DNA of 64,000 nt. It comes from Steinernema hermaphroditum. Lineage: Eukaryota > Nematoda > Chromadorea > Rhabditida > Steinernematidae. Under the pieces are notes generated by a model, which did not search any database, was not told where the DNA came from, and worked only from the letters and a program-made list of their open reading frames with translations. Of this stretch, positions 33,337-43,058 are shown piece after piece. Positions within the stretch are counted from its first letter, which is position 1, and each line of letters begins with the position of its first letter. The stretch is taken from positions 6,970,012 through 7,034,011 of the forward strand of contig CM059623.1 of NCBI GenBank assembly GCA_030435675.1, read 5' to 3'. The translations under genes were made by a program, and so were the position numbers.

Positions 33337-34883
33337 AGGGACCTGTCTGATATGTCCGCCGAGTTGGGAGCTCAAATTTGGCATAGTAATAGGACTTCAC
33401 AAGACTAATACAGAGCCAAAGGCTTTTCGCCTGTCGTTGACTTTAACCTAGTTAAAAGCATTAAAAATTGGGAAAATTCACTCATTAAGGATAATACAAG
33501 ATCGAATAGCGCAGTGGTCACGTTGCAGGACCACTGTTTTCTCAATGCGGGTTCGAATTTACGAATTTTATTACGATATCAAGCATATTACATGTTGTCG
33601 CACCCCATATTTATCCAATGTCCTCTGGCTTCTTGTCGCGCTCGGTGCTTCCATCTTCTGCTGCCTAGCTTCTTCGTGAACTCATCACTCCATCGGGTCC
33701 GTGGTCTTCCGAGGGGCCTCTTCACGGGGAGACGCCATTCCTCTAGTCGGATGGACCACTTTTCCGGGCTTCCGTTCGCCATCTTCCAGGCGAAGTTCCC
33801 CTTTCTTCTTCTTGCGGCTTCGTCGATTTCCTTTACCTTCGTGACGCCTCGGAGCCACTCGTTGCTCTTTCTGTCTATTAGACGGACTCCGACCATTCGC
33901 CTCTCCATCCGTCGTTGAGCGGTCGCAAGCCTCTTCCTCGCTGACTTCGTGAGGGACCAGGTTTCGGATCCATAGAGCATGGCGGGAAGAACGCACTGGT
34001 CGAATATTCTTCGTTTCCATCGCATCAGAACGCTTCTGGAGGTCAGGAAGTCCGTGTATCGTCTGAAGACGTTCCATCCGCTTTGAATTCTTCGGGTGAT
34101 CTCCTTGTAGTGGTCTCTTCTCAGCCTTACTTCTTGTCCCAAGTAGACGAAGGCTTCTACTTGTTCGATTACTTCTCCGTTCAGGCGAATCGACGCTTCC
34201 TCTGTTGCCAGGATCTTCGTCTTCTCCCTGTTGATTTTCAGGCCGCTTCTTCGTGACGCTTCGTCGAGTTCTGTCACCATCTGCTGCAGCTCTTCTTCCG
34301 TGTTGGCGATCAACGCGATATCGTCTGCAAATCGAAGATTTGAGAGCTTCGTACCACTGATGTTGATCCCGAAATCTTCCCATTCGAGCTCTCTGAAGAC
34401 TTCTTCGAGCGTCGCCGTGAAGAGTTTCGGGCTGATGGTGTCGCCCTGCCGGACTCCTCGCTGGATCTTGATCGGCACCCGTTCTTCACCAAGTTGTATG
34501 TAGGACGCGGCCTGACCATAGATCTTCTGCAGCAGATTGATGATCGCGGCCGGAACTCCTTGGCGCTTGATTGCGTTCCATACGGCGTTGATTTCCACGG
34601 AGTCGGGTTCGAATCCGGTAGAAATCTTTATGATTCTCTTTCTTTTATTTCTATTTCCTTTTCTTTTCTAACCCCGAAAAACGCCAAAAAGAGCAAAATT
34701 ATCCTTAATTAATCCTTGTATTATCCTTAATGAGTGAATTTTCCAAATTTTTAGTCATGCTTTTAACTAGGTTAAAGTCAACGACAGGCGAAAAGCCTTT
34801 GGCTCTGTATTAGTCTTGTGAAGTCCTATTACTATGCCAAATTTGAGCTCCTAACTCGGCGGACATATCAGACAGGTCCCTTG
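33337..34883. mobile_element. Foldback element carrying a reverse transcriptase fragment
   Basis: Inverted arms of about 165 bases (33337-33500 and 34715-34883), opening AGGGACCTGTCTGATATGTC, enclose about 1.2 kb. Inside is the 3' part of a non-LTR retrotransposon on the minus strand. Near each end of that fragment lies gggttcgaat, as in a tRNA B box (about 33549 and 34603), and an A-box-like stretch (tagcgcagtgg) lies near 33508. This looks like a foldback that gained SINE/LINE material. Confidence 0.65.
33588..34598 (-). pseudogene. Non-LTR retrotransposon reverse transcriptase, 5'-truncated
   Basis: The 336-residue frame has typical LINE reverse transcriptase blocks: IQRGVRQGDTISPKLFTA, then LRFADDIALIANTEEEL (the catalytic F-A-D-D box), GLKINREKTKILAT, and LYGSETWSLTKSARKRL followed by RPLGRPRTRWSDEFTKKLG near the end, as in many nematode and insect LINEs. 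The endonuclease domain and the start of the RT domain are missing. The frame opens at a junction (GFEP|DSVEINAVW), where unrelated sequence replaces the expected residues. Without breaks inside, it may be a fairly young fragment, but it is not autonomous. Confidence 0.85.
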
Positions 34884-35128
34884 TGAGTATAGCTCTCGTT
34901 CGTCGTGATCTAGGTGCCTGCATCGACCAGGAACTTCTTTCCCATCAAGGACGATTCCCACATTCCCCCAGCGAGCTCGGTAACGAGATATACCCGAAAA
35001 CGGAAAATGCCAAAAGTTTTGTCAATATCAATGTTAAAATCTGAATAAACGTGAAACAACAACTCCTTCAGAACAACAACAAAACAACATAAGTTCCAAA
35101 AATTCGAACAACAAACGCCTTCTCCCGC

Positions 35129-36582
35129 TCACTCCTCGTCGTTTTCTTCTTCGCCCACCGGCTGCGAGTCGTCGGAGAGGATCTCAAAGTCTTGCTTAAA
35201 GGCGAATTCCTTCGCGTAGCCCCAATCCTTGATCAGGCAGCTTTTCGAGCAGGTGTAAACGAGCACAGTGGCCCAGTCGATGCTCTGCCCGAGAGAATCC
35301 ACATCGATGAGGGAGAGGAGATGGGGGGTTAGTTGGAGTTCGAATACTCTCGCAGCTCCGCAATTCTCGCAGTTAGGAACTTCCTTGGGGGTCGGGGCGA
35401 AGTCGGTGGCGAGAAGAGGGCTTCCACCGCGACTGTAGCGAACGATTTGATCGGAATAGCGGGAGATTATCTTCTGGAAGATCTGGAAGCTTTTGTCCCT
35501 CGTGCTGGCAGATTCTTCGATTTCTTCGACGTCTTTGTTCGTGATTTCACTCGACGTCTTAACTTTTAATTAATACAAGCCGGGAAAGCGCCACTGACCT
35601 CGACTTTTTTCATCTCCTTCATCCGCTTCGCTATCTCCTTTTGATCTTCTTCTTCGTCGCTTTCGCCCTCGTCTTCGTTGGCTTCGTTGATAATGTGGTT
35701 AAGAACGCCCTTAGAAATGTATTCGGTCTCAACGTCAATGATGTACTGAGGGAACACGAACGCGTTGAGAGGCTTCGACTTTTCTGGCAAAGCGAACTCT
35801 TTTCCTTCTTCTAAAGCACTCTACGCTAGTGGCGGTGTAACCTCTTCCGACATTACCCTCAGTCATCTCGACGTCTTTGGGGGACAGCTTCGGCTTTCCA
35901 CAGGCACTCTTGTGTCCGCACAGAGACCAGTCAATAGCCTGGTGATCCCGACAGCAGTACCAAACCTCTTGGCAGTTGGCGCACTTCTTAGTGGCCCCGC
36001 ATCCACAAATCTGACACAAGTGTGGGTAGGTCTTCTCGTTAAACAAGGGGTTTGGCACATCGATCACGACTTCAGGGTCGATGCGATCCATACCGTAGAA
36101 GTCGTTCTTTCGCGGAAGCTGACAACGGAAGATGCGAATGTTCGACGCATCGTTCATCTGCAAAACTGGCACTTGAACCGAATCAAGGAATTAGAATCAC
36201 TTTAGAGCAATTCGGATCGCGGCAAATGAAAACGAAGATGGTACGGTGGAAGGTGTCCTCGGGACCATCCATGACGGGACAGTAGAGTTGCACCAGAAAC
36301 ACCATTTCCTTCGAACAAGACTAAAGCTGCGAGATTATCATGGCTGGTAACATCCGCCCTACCGAACATTTGAGATCATCCTGGGAAGGGAGATTGACCG
36401 GATTCAGCCACGACGGCTTGCCACCAACCTTCCCGTCGGGGAAGTAATGACTCTTCAGCCGGTACAGCTCGCACTCGTTGAGCACGCTCCCAAAGCCTAA
36501 GTGAACGGCTACTTCTAAACGAATACGAATGTCTTCACTGCTCCTAACAAAAGATACCTGAAGATTGCGGATTGGCAGCCAT
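35129..36582 (-). CDS. pdcd-2: PDCD2 (programmed cell death protein 2), MYND-type
   Basis: PDCD2 is a dedicated chaperone for ribosomal protein uS5 (RPS2) during 40S assembly. The start at 36582 gives [17 protein letters not shown]. Then come [11 protein letters not shown] (the PDCD2 N-terminal TYPP motif region), the C-x-x-C finger assembled across an intron ([17 protein letters not shown]), [10 protein letters not shown], and the MYND zinc finger ([21 protein letters not shown], then [10 protein letters not shown] and HKSACG). The C-terminal PDCD2_C domain has [46 protein letters not shown] and [10 protein letters not shown], ending GEEENDEE at 35129. About six introns. An acceptor (tcttatttcag) ends about 23 bases before the ATG. 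It is probably the last gene of an operon with VMA21, ORC3 and XPB. Confidence 0.93.
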
Positions 36583-36717
36583 TGTGAAGCCGATGTGCAC
36601 CCAACACTGAAATAAGAGAACTTCCTATAGAGAAACACCTACAAGAAGGTACTACATAGCGGTCCGTACCGAAAACCAAACTGAAACAAACAAACAAACG
36701 ATATACGTTTATACATA

Positions 36718-37699
36718 TTATTGTCCGATCAACGGCGAATGTCACCGCCGCAGTTCGTTGCAGGACCGCAATCAGGGACACAATCGAGTCCGTTATAAGG
36801 GGATTGCCGGGTTTCTGACTGAATAAGTGGATTATTTCGAAGACAGAGCCATTTTTCAAAATTCCGCTTTGATAGGAGTGTTCGCCGATCGCCGAAGAAG
36901 CGTATGCATCGGTTTACGGCGCATTTTCTACTTTCCTCGAAAAGTTATAACGGTTTTGAGGCGCGCACGTTCGTGTTCGCTGATTGTTTCCATCAGTTCG
37001 ATGGATTTATCGTGCGGTTTCTTGCTTTATTTATTGTTTTCTACTAATTCTGTTATTCGCAGAACTCCAAACGACTTGATATGGTAAAATTATCAAAGTC
37101 GAAGTGTGTAAAAGCAAGGCTGTTGGCTTTCGCTCGACAGTCACACAGTAGGAAGCGGGCGACCGAAAAGGAGGAATCAAGAAGACACGCTCAGTGTGAA
37201 ACTGAGGAGCTGAGGAACGCCTTGACAGATGCTAACCAGCAACTGATGTTAGCGCATCAGGAAATATCATTGCTAAGGAAAAACAATGATGCGCAGATTG
37301 TACGAATCTGCGAACTAGAGAAGGTAGCTCTTAATCTAAACCTGTTGAACAGAGCTTCTACGGGCTCATGTCGAGTTGCTTCCAGGCAATCATGCTCGAA
37401 ACTACTTAAAGCATGTCTCGAAAGTAGAAAATGATTTTAAGCTTTTGATATGCGCGCCTCAAAACCGTTATAACTTTGTGAGGAAAGTAGAAAATGCGCC
37501 GCAAACCGATGCGTACGCTTCTTCGGCGATTGGCGAACACTTCTATCAAAGCGGAATTTTGAAAAACGGCTTTGTCTTCGAAATAATCCACTTATTCAGT
37601 CAGAAACCCGGAAATCCCCTTATAACGGGCTCAATCGTGTCCCTGATTGCGGTCCTGCAACGAACTGCGGCGGTGACATTCGCCGTTGATCGGACAATA
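36718..37699. mobile_element. Foldback element with 270-bp inverted repeats and a captured ORF
   Basis: The arms (about 36718-36990 and 37430-37699) open ATTGTCCGATCAACGGCG and are inverted over their whole length with few mismatches. The unique centre of about 430 bases is not palindromic and carries a 117-codon open frame (37081-37434). The element fills the gap between two genes of the likely operon: without it that gap would be about 172 bases. Confidence 0.8.
37081..37434 (+). CDS. Coiled-coil ORF inside foldback element, possibly captured
   Basis: The 117-residue frame starts MVKLSKSKCVKARLLAFARQ, is basic at first (SRKRATEKEESRRH) and then forms a heptad-like coiled coil (LRNALTDANQQLMLAHQEI, then SLLRKNNDAQIVRICELEK). 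It resembles in style the N-terminal coiled coil of shugoshin proteins, but that is an impression and not an assignment. It has no transposase features. Whether it is expressed cannot be told. Confidence 0.4.
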   Translation: MVKLSKSKCVKARLLAFARQSHSRKRATEKEESRRHAQCETEELRNALTDANQQLMLAHQEISLLRKNNDAQIVRICELEKVALNLNLLNRASTGSCRVASRQSCSKLLKACLESRK

Positions 37700-37736
37700 G
37701 CAGTGGACATAAATTAGGAGCGAAGTCAAAATGCTT

Positions 37737-40577
37737 TTAGTCTTCTTTTTCGTCCTTCGACGGCGTAGAACCGTCGTTATACGCTGCGAAAAGCCACAGT
37801 CCAAGTAAAATGTGAACGAGAATCACAGCAATGACCGCTGCGTAAAGCATAGCGTCTTCATGGCCGTACCCCAGGAAATCTAAAAAAAACTGACTAACCG
37901 AAGCAGGTCGCATGATGCTTATACAGGGTTATCGGAAAGTTCTGCAACATTTTTTGCAATGCTAATTTTCGCAATTTTTCGGAGTTTTTGCGCGTGTTTC
38001 TCGTTATATTCGTGTTGCGCGACTCTTTTTACCCCTATATTCGCTGTCAATAATGCTGTATTAGCTGTTATTCAGGGTAAAAATGGTTTCCGAAAGTGTG
38101 CGTTGCGCGATCGTTGAGCTCCATTGCGGCGGAAGCTCAAATCCCGAGATTTGCAAAACCCTCAAACTTCGCCGAGATGCCGTCAAACGCGTGGTGGATC
38201 GATTTAGGGAAACTGGCGACGTCCAGGACCGTCCCCGAAGCGGAAGAAAAAAGACTGCAAGAACTCCACAAGTCCGAGAGGCCGTTCGGAAGATGATCAA
38301 GCGCAATCCCGACCGATCCATCATGAAGCTGGCCAAGAAGTACAAAATCGGCTACGCATCGATGCACAAGCTTGTCACCGAGGATCTCCATCTCAAGAGC
38401 TACAAAATAAGCCGCGGACACCTGCTAACCGATGCGAAAAAGGCCGAACGTCTTCAGAAGTGCAAGAAGCTGAGAGCCGAGAGCCGCGGGTCCGGATTCG
38501 CCAATGTGGTCTTCTCCGATGAGAAGATTTTTACCATCTAAGCGGTCCACAACTCCCAGAATCACTGTTACCTGCTGCAGAAAGGCTCCTCGCGTACGAA
38601 GCACGTTAAAACAAACCATTTCCCCAATTCTGTGATGGTTTGGGGCGAAATCTGCGCAACTAGAAAAATTTTCCCGGTTTTCGTTGAAAAAGGTGTGAAA
38701 ATGGACTCTCAGGTGTAGCAATAAGAGATCTTGGTGAAGCATCTGATTCCCTGGACCGAAAAACACTTATAGGACCACGGACGGGTGTTCCAGCATGACT
38801 GGGCACACGCCCATGGATCCAAATCAACGATGAGCTTCTTGGAAGACCAAATCCCATGGTTTTGGGACAAGTCAGTTTGGCCCTCAAACTCGCCGGATTT
38901 AAACCCGATGGACTACGCAATTTGGTCCATTCTGGAGGAAAAAGCCTGCCGAAGAAGACACGCCACCTTGGACGACTTGAAGCGCGATCTCCGGAAGAAA
39001 TCAGCGTGGAAACACCCGCGGCGATCGTCGAAAATTTCAAGAAGCGAGTGAAGGCCTTCTATCGACGCTAGAGGAGGCCATTTTGAATGAAATTCACGTT
39101 TTATGTGTAATTCAGCGTGCTGAATAACGTAGTATTGTTCGTTTTTGGAATTAAAATGGTTTTGTTTGAGAAAAATTGTGTTTTTCATGTTGCAGAACTT
39201 TCCGATAACCCTGTAGTCGCATTAAAAAATTGGTGGCATTTTTTCGATTTGGTCCCACAACGCCTTTTTTTGCGCGCGCAACGCCAACATGGCGTGTGGT
39301 CTTCCATTTTACAATGGGAAATCGTGGAATTTGCAGATCGTCTGCAAGTTTGGGCACTTTTGACAGGGATATCACGCGAATCTCAAAATTCTACAAGCAA
39401 ATCAATATTCCCTGGTTAATTTCGAGTCGATTAAGCCCAAAATTGTCGAAATTGAACGTGTGCACGAGAAGTGATGTTCTTTTTTATCTCCGGATGCCGC
39501 GATAGCAGAGTTCAGTCCCTGTTTTTGAGGTTGTTCCTCTCTTTCACTCCATGTCCGCGGGCTCTCTGGCCAAGAACTGAAAATATATAAAGGCTGATCA
39601 CAGGATTAACCAGAGTTATGCCTGGAGTAAAGACCTGGAGATCGAAAAACTCGATCAATTATATTGGGCTGGGGGGACGAGATTCTTTCATATCACGGTT
39701 CGTCGACGAGAGGTGTAGAGAGTCAGGAGTGGAACTGTTGAGACTTCCTCCGCACCACTGTGATCTTAATCCGATCAATCCGATGTTCTGGGCACATGCC
39801 AAAGAGTACACCCGTAAAAAAAACGAAACATAAGGACAAAATCCATACTGTCATGGCTCACATGCGAACAAGTTTTGGAACAACACCGCCCAGTTTTTTT
39901 AGAAACATTTTCGAGCACACTAGAAAGGTTGAACAAGCATATCTACATTTACATAGCTCCTCTTTCTCCGGTATGGACTACCGTATCCCTGAGTCTGATA
40001 GTGATTCTGATCTTTCTGATGAATGATTTGTACTTTGTATCTTGTTCTATGTTGTTGATAATCCGTGGTTGCATTCAGTTCTTGGCCAGAAAGCCCGCGG
40101 ACATGGAGTTAAAGAGAGGAACAACCTCAAAAACAGGGACTGAACTCTGCTATCGCGGCATCCGGAGATAAAAAAGAACATCACTTCTCGTGCACACATT
40201 CAATTTCGACAATTTTGGGCTTAATCGACTCGAAATTAACCAGGGAATATTGATTTGCTTGTAGAATTTTGAGATTCGCGTGATATCCTTGTCAAAAGTG
40301 CCCAAACTTGCAGACGATCTGCAAATTCCACGATTTCTCATTGTAAAATGGAAGACCACACGCCATGTTGGCGTTGCGCGCGCAAAAAAAGGCGTTGTGG
40401 GACCAAATCGAAAAAATGCCACTAATTTTTTAATGCGACTATACCTTGGAAAAGATACTTCTTCAAGAAGAACATAGAGCCCAGAGGCACCAGAATGATC
40501 ACAAGACTGTACGTCAACAGATTTTTTACGGCCTTCTGAGTGTTGCGGTCGCGAAAGTTAGGAATTAGTTCTTCCAT
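37737..40577 (-). CDS. VMA21-like V-ATPase assembly factor, copy B, with transposon-filled intron
   Basis: VMA21 is a small ER membrane protein that assembles the V-ATPase V0 sector. Exon 1 runs from 40577 down to about 40447 (MEELIPNFRDRNTQKAVKNL; helix 1 LLTYSLVIILVPLGSMFFLK). Exon 2 is about 37737-37879 (DFLGYGHEDAMLYAAVIAVI; helix 2 continuing to LLGLWLFAAYN; tail GSTPSKDEKED). The two-helix layout and the FLGYGHEDAMLYAA junction match the family. Length is about 90 residues. The intron is 2.57 kb because two transposons sit near its donor; without them it would be about 47 nt. An acceptor (tggctttcag) ends about 6 bases before the ATG. It lies 183 bases downstream of copy A. Confidence 0.85.
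37924..39213. mobile_element. Mariner-family transposon, inactivated
   Basis: Terminal inverted repeats CAGGGTTATCGGAAAGTTCT (left) and its inverse ending GATAACCCTG (right) flank 1290 bases. TA dinucleotides lie on both sides (37922-37923 and 39214-39215), as expected for Tc1/mariner. It encodes a broken transposase and is inserted in the intron of VMA21-like copy B. Confidence 0.9.
38083..39071 (+). pseudogene. Mariner-type transposase, pseudogene
   Basis: The N-terminal frame (MVSESVRCAIVELHCGG) holds helix-turn-helix DNA-binding parts (LKLRRDAVKRVVDRFRETGD, RSGRKKTARTPQVREAV). The catalytic domain is recognisable: VVFSDEKIFTI, then VMVWGEICA, HDWAHAH and SNSPDLNPMDYAIW. The last two catalytic aspartates are separated by 37 residues (DD37D spacing as in maT-type elements). 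In-frame stops at 38539-38541, near 38716-38724 and near 38772, plus a frame change towards the end, make it nonfunctional. Confidence 0.88.
39216..40439. mobile_element. Long-TIR Tc1/IS630-like element abutting the mariner
   Basis: Inverted repeats of about 360 bases (39216-39575 and 40083-40439) open GTCGCATTAAAAAATT. The flanks are TA at 39214-39215 (shared with the mariner) and at 40440-40441. The centre encodes a transposase remnant. Both arms contain caacgccaacatggcgtgtgg or its inverse. Confidence 0.85.
39618..40026 (+). pseudogene. DDE-superfamily transposase remnant
   Basis: Two overlapping frames give VELLRLPPHHCDLNPINPMF followed by WAHAKEYTRKKN, then a C-terminal piece with FRNIFEHTRKVEQAY and an acidic end SDSDSDLSDE. 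The LPPxHCDLNPI block is typical for the last catalytic region of Tc1/IS630-type transposases in nematodes. The N-terminal two thirds are missing and the frame shifts near 39830. Confidence 0.75.
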
Positions 40578-40760
40578 CCTTCTCTGAAAGCCACATAATT
40601 ATGTATGGCCTTCAGTGGAAAAGATAGGACAAGCCGAAAGACAACGGAAGACATCATAGTTGTGATTGGAAACTGGAATGAATTTAATGTGGCAATATAT
40701 ATGATAAATCTAGAGGCGCTCTTTTAAGTGAAATTCGCAAGGCATCAGAGGACGGTGCAT

Positions 40761-41352
40761 TTATTCGTTCTTTTTCTGGAGTTTTTCTTGCTCCGCTTCG
40801 GATTCTTCGCGGTATGCGGTGTAGATGAACGAAATTATGACGATATAAACTGCGACGGCTGCTGTAATTCCAGCGTACAAGGACGCAGTTTGAGTGTCGT
40901 ACCCGAAGTAATCTGAATTCCAGCTATAGTGAATATAGGGGGTGAAGTCCCACTAACCAATGAAAACAACGTGATAGGAGCCAAACATGACACCAAGAGG
41001 AAATACGAACATCATTATACTGTAGAAAAGCAGGTTGGAAACCGCCTGTTGCTGAGCTGTAGGGGTATAAAAGAGAGCCTGTTCTTCTAAAATCCCGTTA
41101 AAATGTCTTTGACTGGAGAATTGTTCTTGCCTTCACGTGCTTTAGCGGCCACCGGGTCCAACTGCGCATATCGTAGCTCGAATGGAGCCGTTGACTCCTC
41201 CTTCCGTTCGTCCTGTGAGATTTCTTCTCCTAACAACCCAGAATAGTGAAACGTAGAGGTTGCATACCTGAAATACTTGCAAGCCGTGAACTTGCTTGGC
41301 TGGAAGAGCGTGACCGCATCTCCGTTTCGGACTCAGAGGCAGATCGGCTCAT
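40761..41352 (-). CDS. VMA21-like V-ATPase assembly factor, copy A
   Basis: The start at 41352 gives MSRSASESETEMRSRSSSQA, a serine-rich N-terminus that copy B lacks. The next exon has EEISQDERKEESTAPFELRY. Then come helix 1 (VSNLLFYSIMMFVFPLGVMF), the junction YFGYDTQTASLYAGI, helix 2 (AAVAVYIVIISFIYTAY) and a charged tail (EEQEKLQKKNE-like) with the stop at 40761. The family layout is the same as in copy B, but sequence identity between the two is modest, so the duplication is old. The second intron's donor is uncertain (gtgaag or gcaaga). An acceptor (cttctttcag) ends about 5 bases before the ATG. Confidence 0.82.
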
Positions 41353-41531
41353 TGTGGCTGAAAGAAGCTGAAGTTTGTATATATCACCTATTACAGTTAG
41401 TCTTCCGAGTTTCAAACTCAAAGCATAATAACATCGCAAACAAGAGGAATTTACTCGTTTTCTGTGAGATACACGTGGTGGCAACAAGTGAATGGTCATC
41501 AAAATACACAATGCGTGAACTGGGTACAAAT

Positions 41532-42926
41532 TTAACTTGCCAGATTTTCCGTCGGCACATACAGCATTCGGATCGAACTTAGATTTCGGTCGCTCAATGG
41601 TTTTACGACCCCCATCAGTTCCAGCTCAGCAAGGCAGCGGCGAAAATTAGATTTTCGATCTGAGTCTTCTAAATCACTTTCAGTCCAGGCTGTGAAGTCC
41701 TTCAAACACTTGTCCACTTTGATCTGCTTTGACGTTTGAGCCCAATTGAGAACCGTCTTATAGACAAGAGGCAGATGGCGTTCTTCTTCGGGTAAATTCT
41801 AAAATTTTTGCGTTCGAAAAATAGCAATTCGAAACCTCACCTCCATGTTCTCTGCATTTAGTGCCTTCTCGACGCATCTATTAATCGACAAGTCGATGCA
41901 GTTCTCCCAGCTCTTCGAGTATTTGACAAGCAATTCTTCTTGACCTTCCACGGAATCGGAGAGGTGGAACAGTACAGCCAAGGACAAGGAATGAATAAGA
42001 TCGTTGACGGAATAGTTCAGGTGAGTGAAACGCCAGGAGATGGTACCTAGAAGCCTAGCATCGAGGCGTAAGCCGCAATTAAGGAACGCAGCGGAAAGGA
42101 CATTCGAAAGCATCTTCTCAGAAATATCGAAACAGAACTTATTGATAGCCAGGGCAGCGCAAGAATCTCGCGTACATCTCGCTCGAATGATATTTAAGTC
42201 GGCCGTTGCGCTAAATATGAAAGCTACCGGCAACTTTCTGCAACTATGGAGATCTGCAGACGTTCAATTCGGGTCACATACCTGCTGACAAGAAGAGAGA
42301 CAAATGTGCTTATGAACTCAGATGGAATAGATTCGATTCTCTCGAATATTAGAACGACTTTCGCTTTCGTCGCGCCCGCGAAAGCACTAGCATCGGAGGC
42401 GACGTCATCCAAGCTTCTATAGCAGTCGATCTTTGCTTTCGAAAAGAGCTACATTCCAAAATGCGGATGATTGCCCATCATCAAGTACGTACCTCGTTGA
42501 ACTTCTCCAGGAGATCATCGACACATTCGCACACAGAACGTGAAGCAGTGACAGGCGATACTGTATAGAACTGGTAGGTCTTGCTCAGTTGGCGGGATCC
42601 TTGAATCGCATCTCGGAACTGATTACTGTCAACGTAGCCACAGCGTAGAACGGCGGCTGGGATGAGAACTAGAGCACGAGAGTCACAGAGCAAAGATCAA
42701 ACAGTCGCCCACCTCCATCGCAAATGGCTATATATTCAAAAATCTTGTCAACCACTTTTTCGTAGCGATCCTCGAAGTGCTTTCTTATCTTATCCTCAAT
42801 CGTAACCGTTATTCTTTGATACTCCCTGCTTCGTTCAGCCTTGTGAGTGCCAGTAGAACAATTTCCGAAGACGTCCTCGAAGGAAATGCGTTTCCTGTGT
42901 CCAGGACGAAACGTTACAGCAGCCAT
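41532..42926 (-). CDS. orc-3: Origin recognition complex subunit 3 (ORC3)
   Basis: ORC3 is part of the complex that marks replication origins and loads MCM. The start at 42926 (MAAVTFRPGHRKRISFEDVF) follows an acceptor (ggtgcttag). Blocks parallel ORC3: LIPAAVLRCGYVDSNQF, KVVLIFERIESIPSEFISTF, LPVAFIFSATADLNI (AAA+-like strands, without a Walker motif), LNYSVNDLIHSLSLAVLFHL, and the C-terminal winged-helix end FRRCLAELELMGVVKP. About seven small introns. The protein is only about 400 residues, much shorter than vertebrate ORC3; the middle helical insert seems reduced. Confidence 0.8.
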
Positions 42927-43058
42927 CCTAAGCACCAATACACAAAATCGAAACGCGCACAACATAAGCATGGCCAAGGAGCTCCTCATGTCCACAAGAT
43001 CAGAACGATCTCAAGAAATTCTTTATACCTAACAATGTACACCCGACTTGTATAACAA

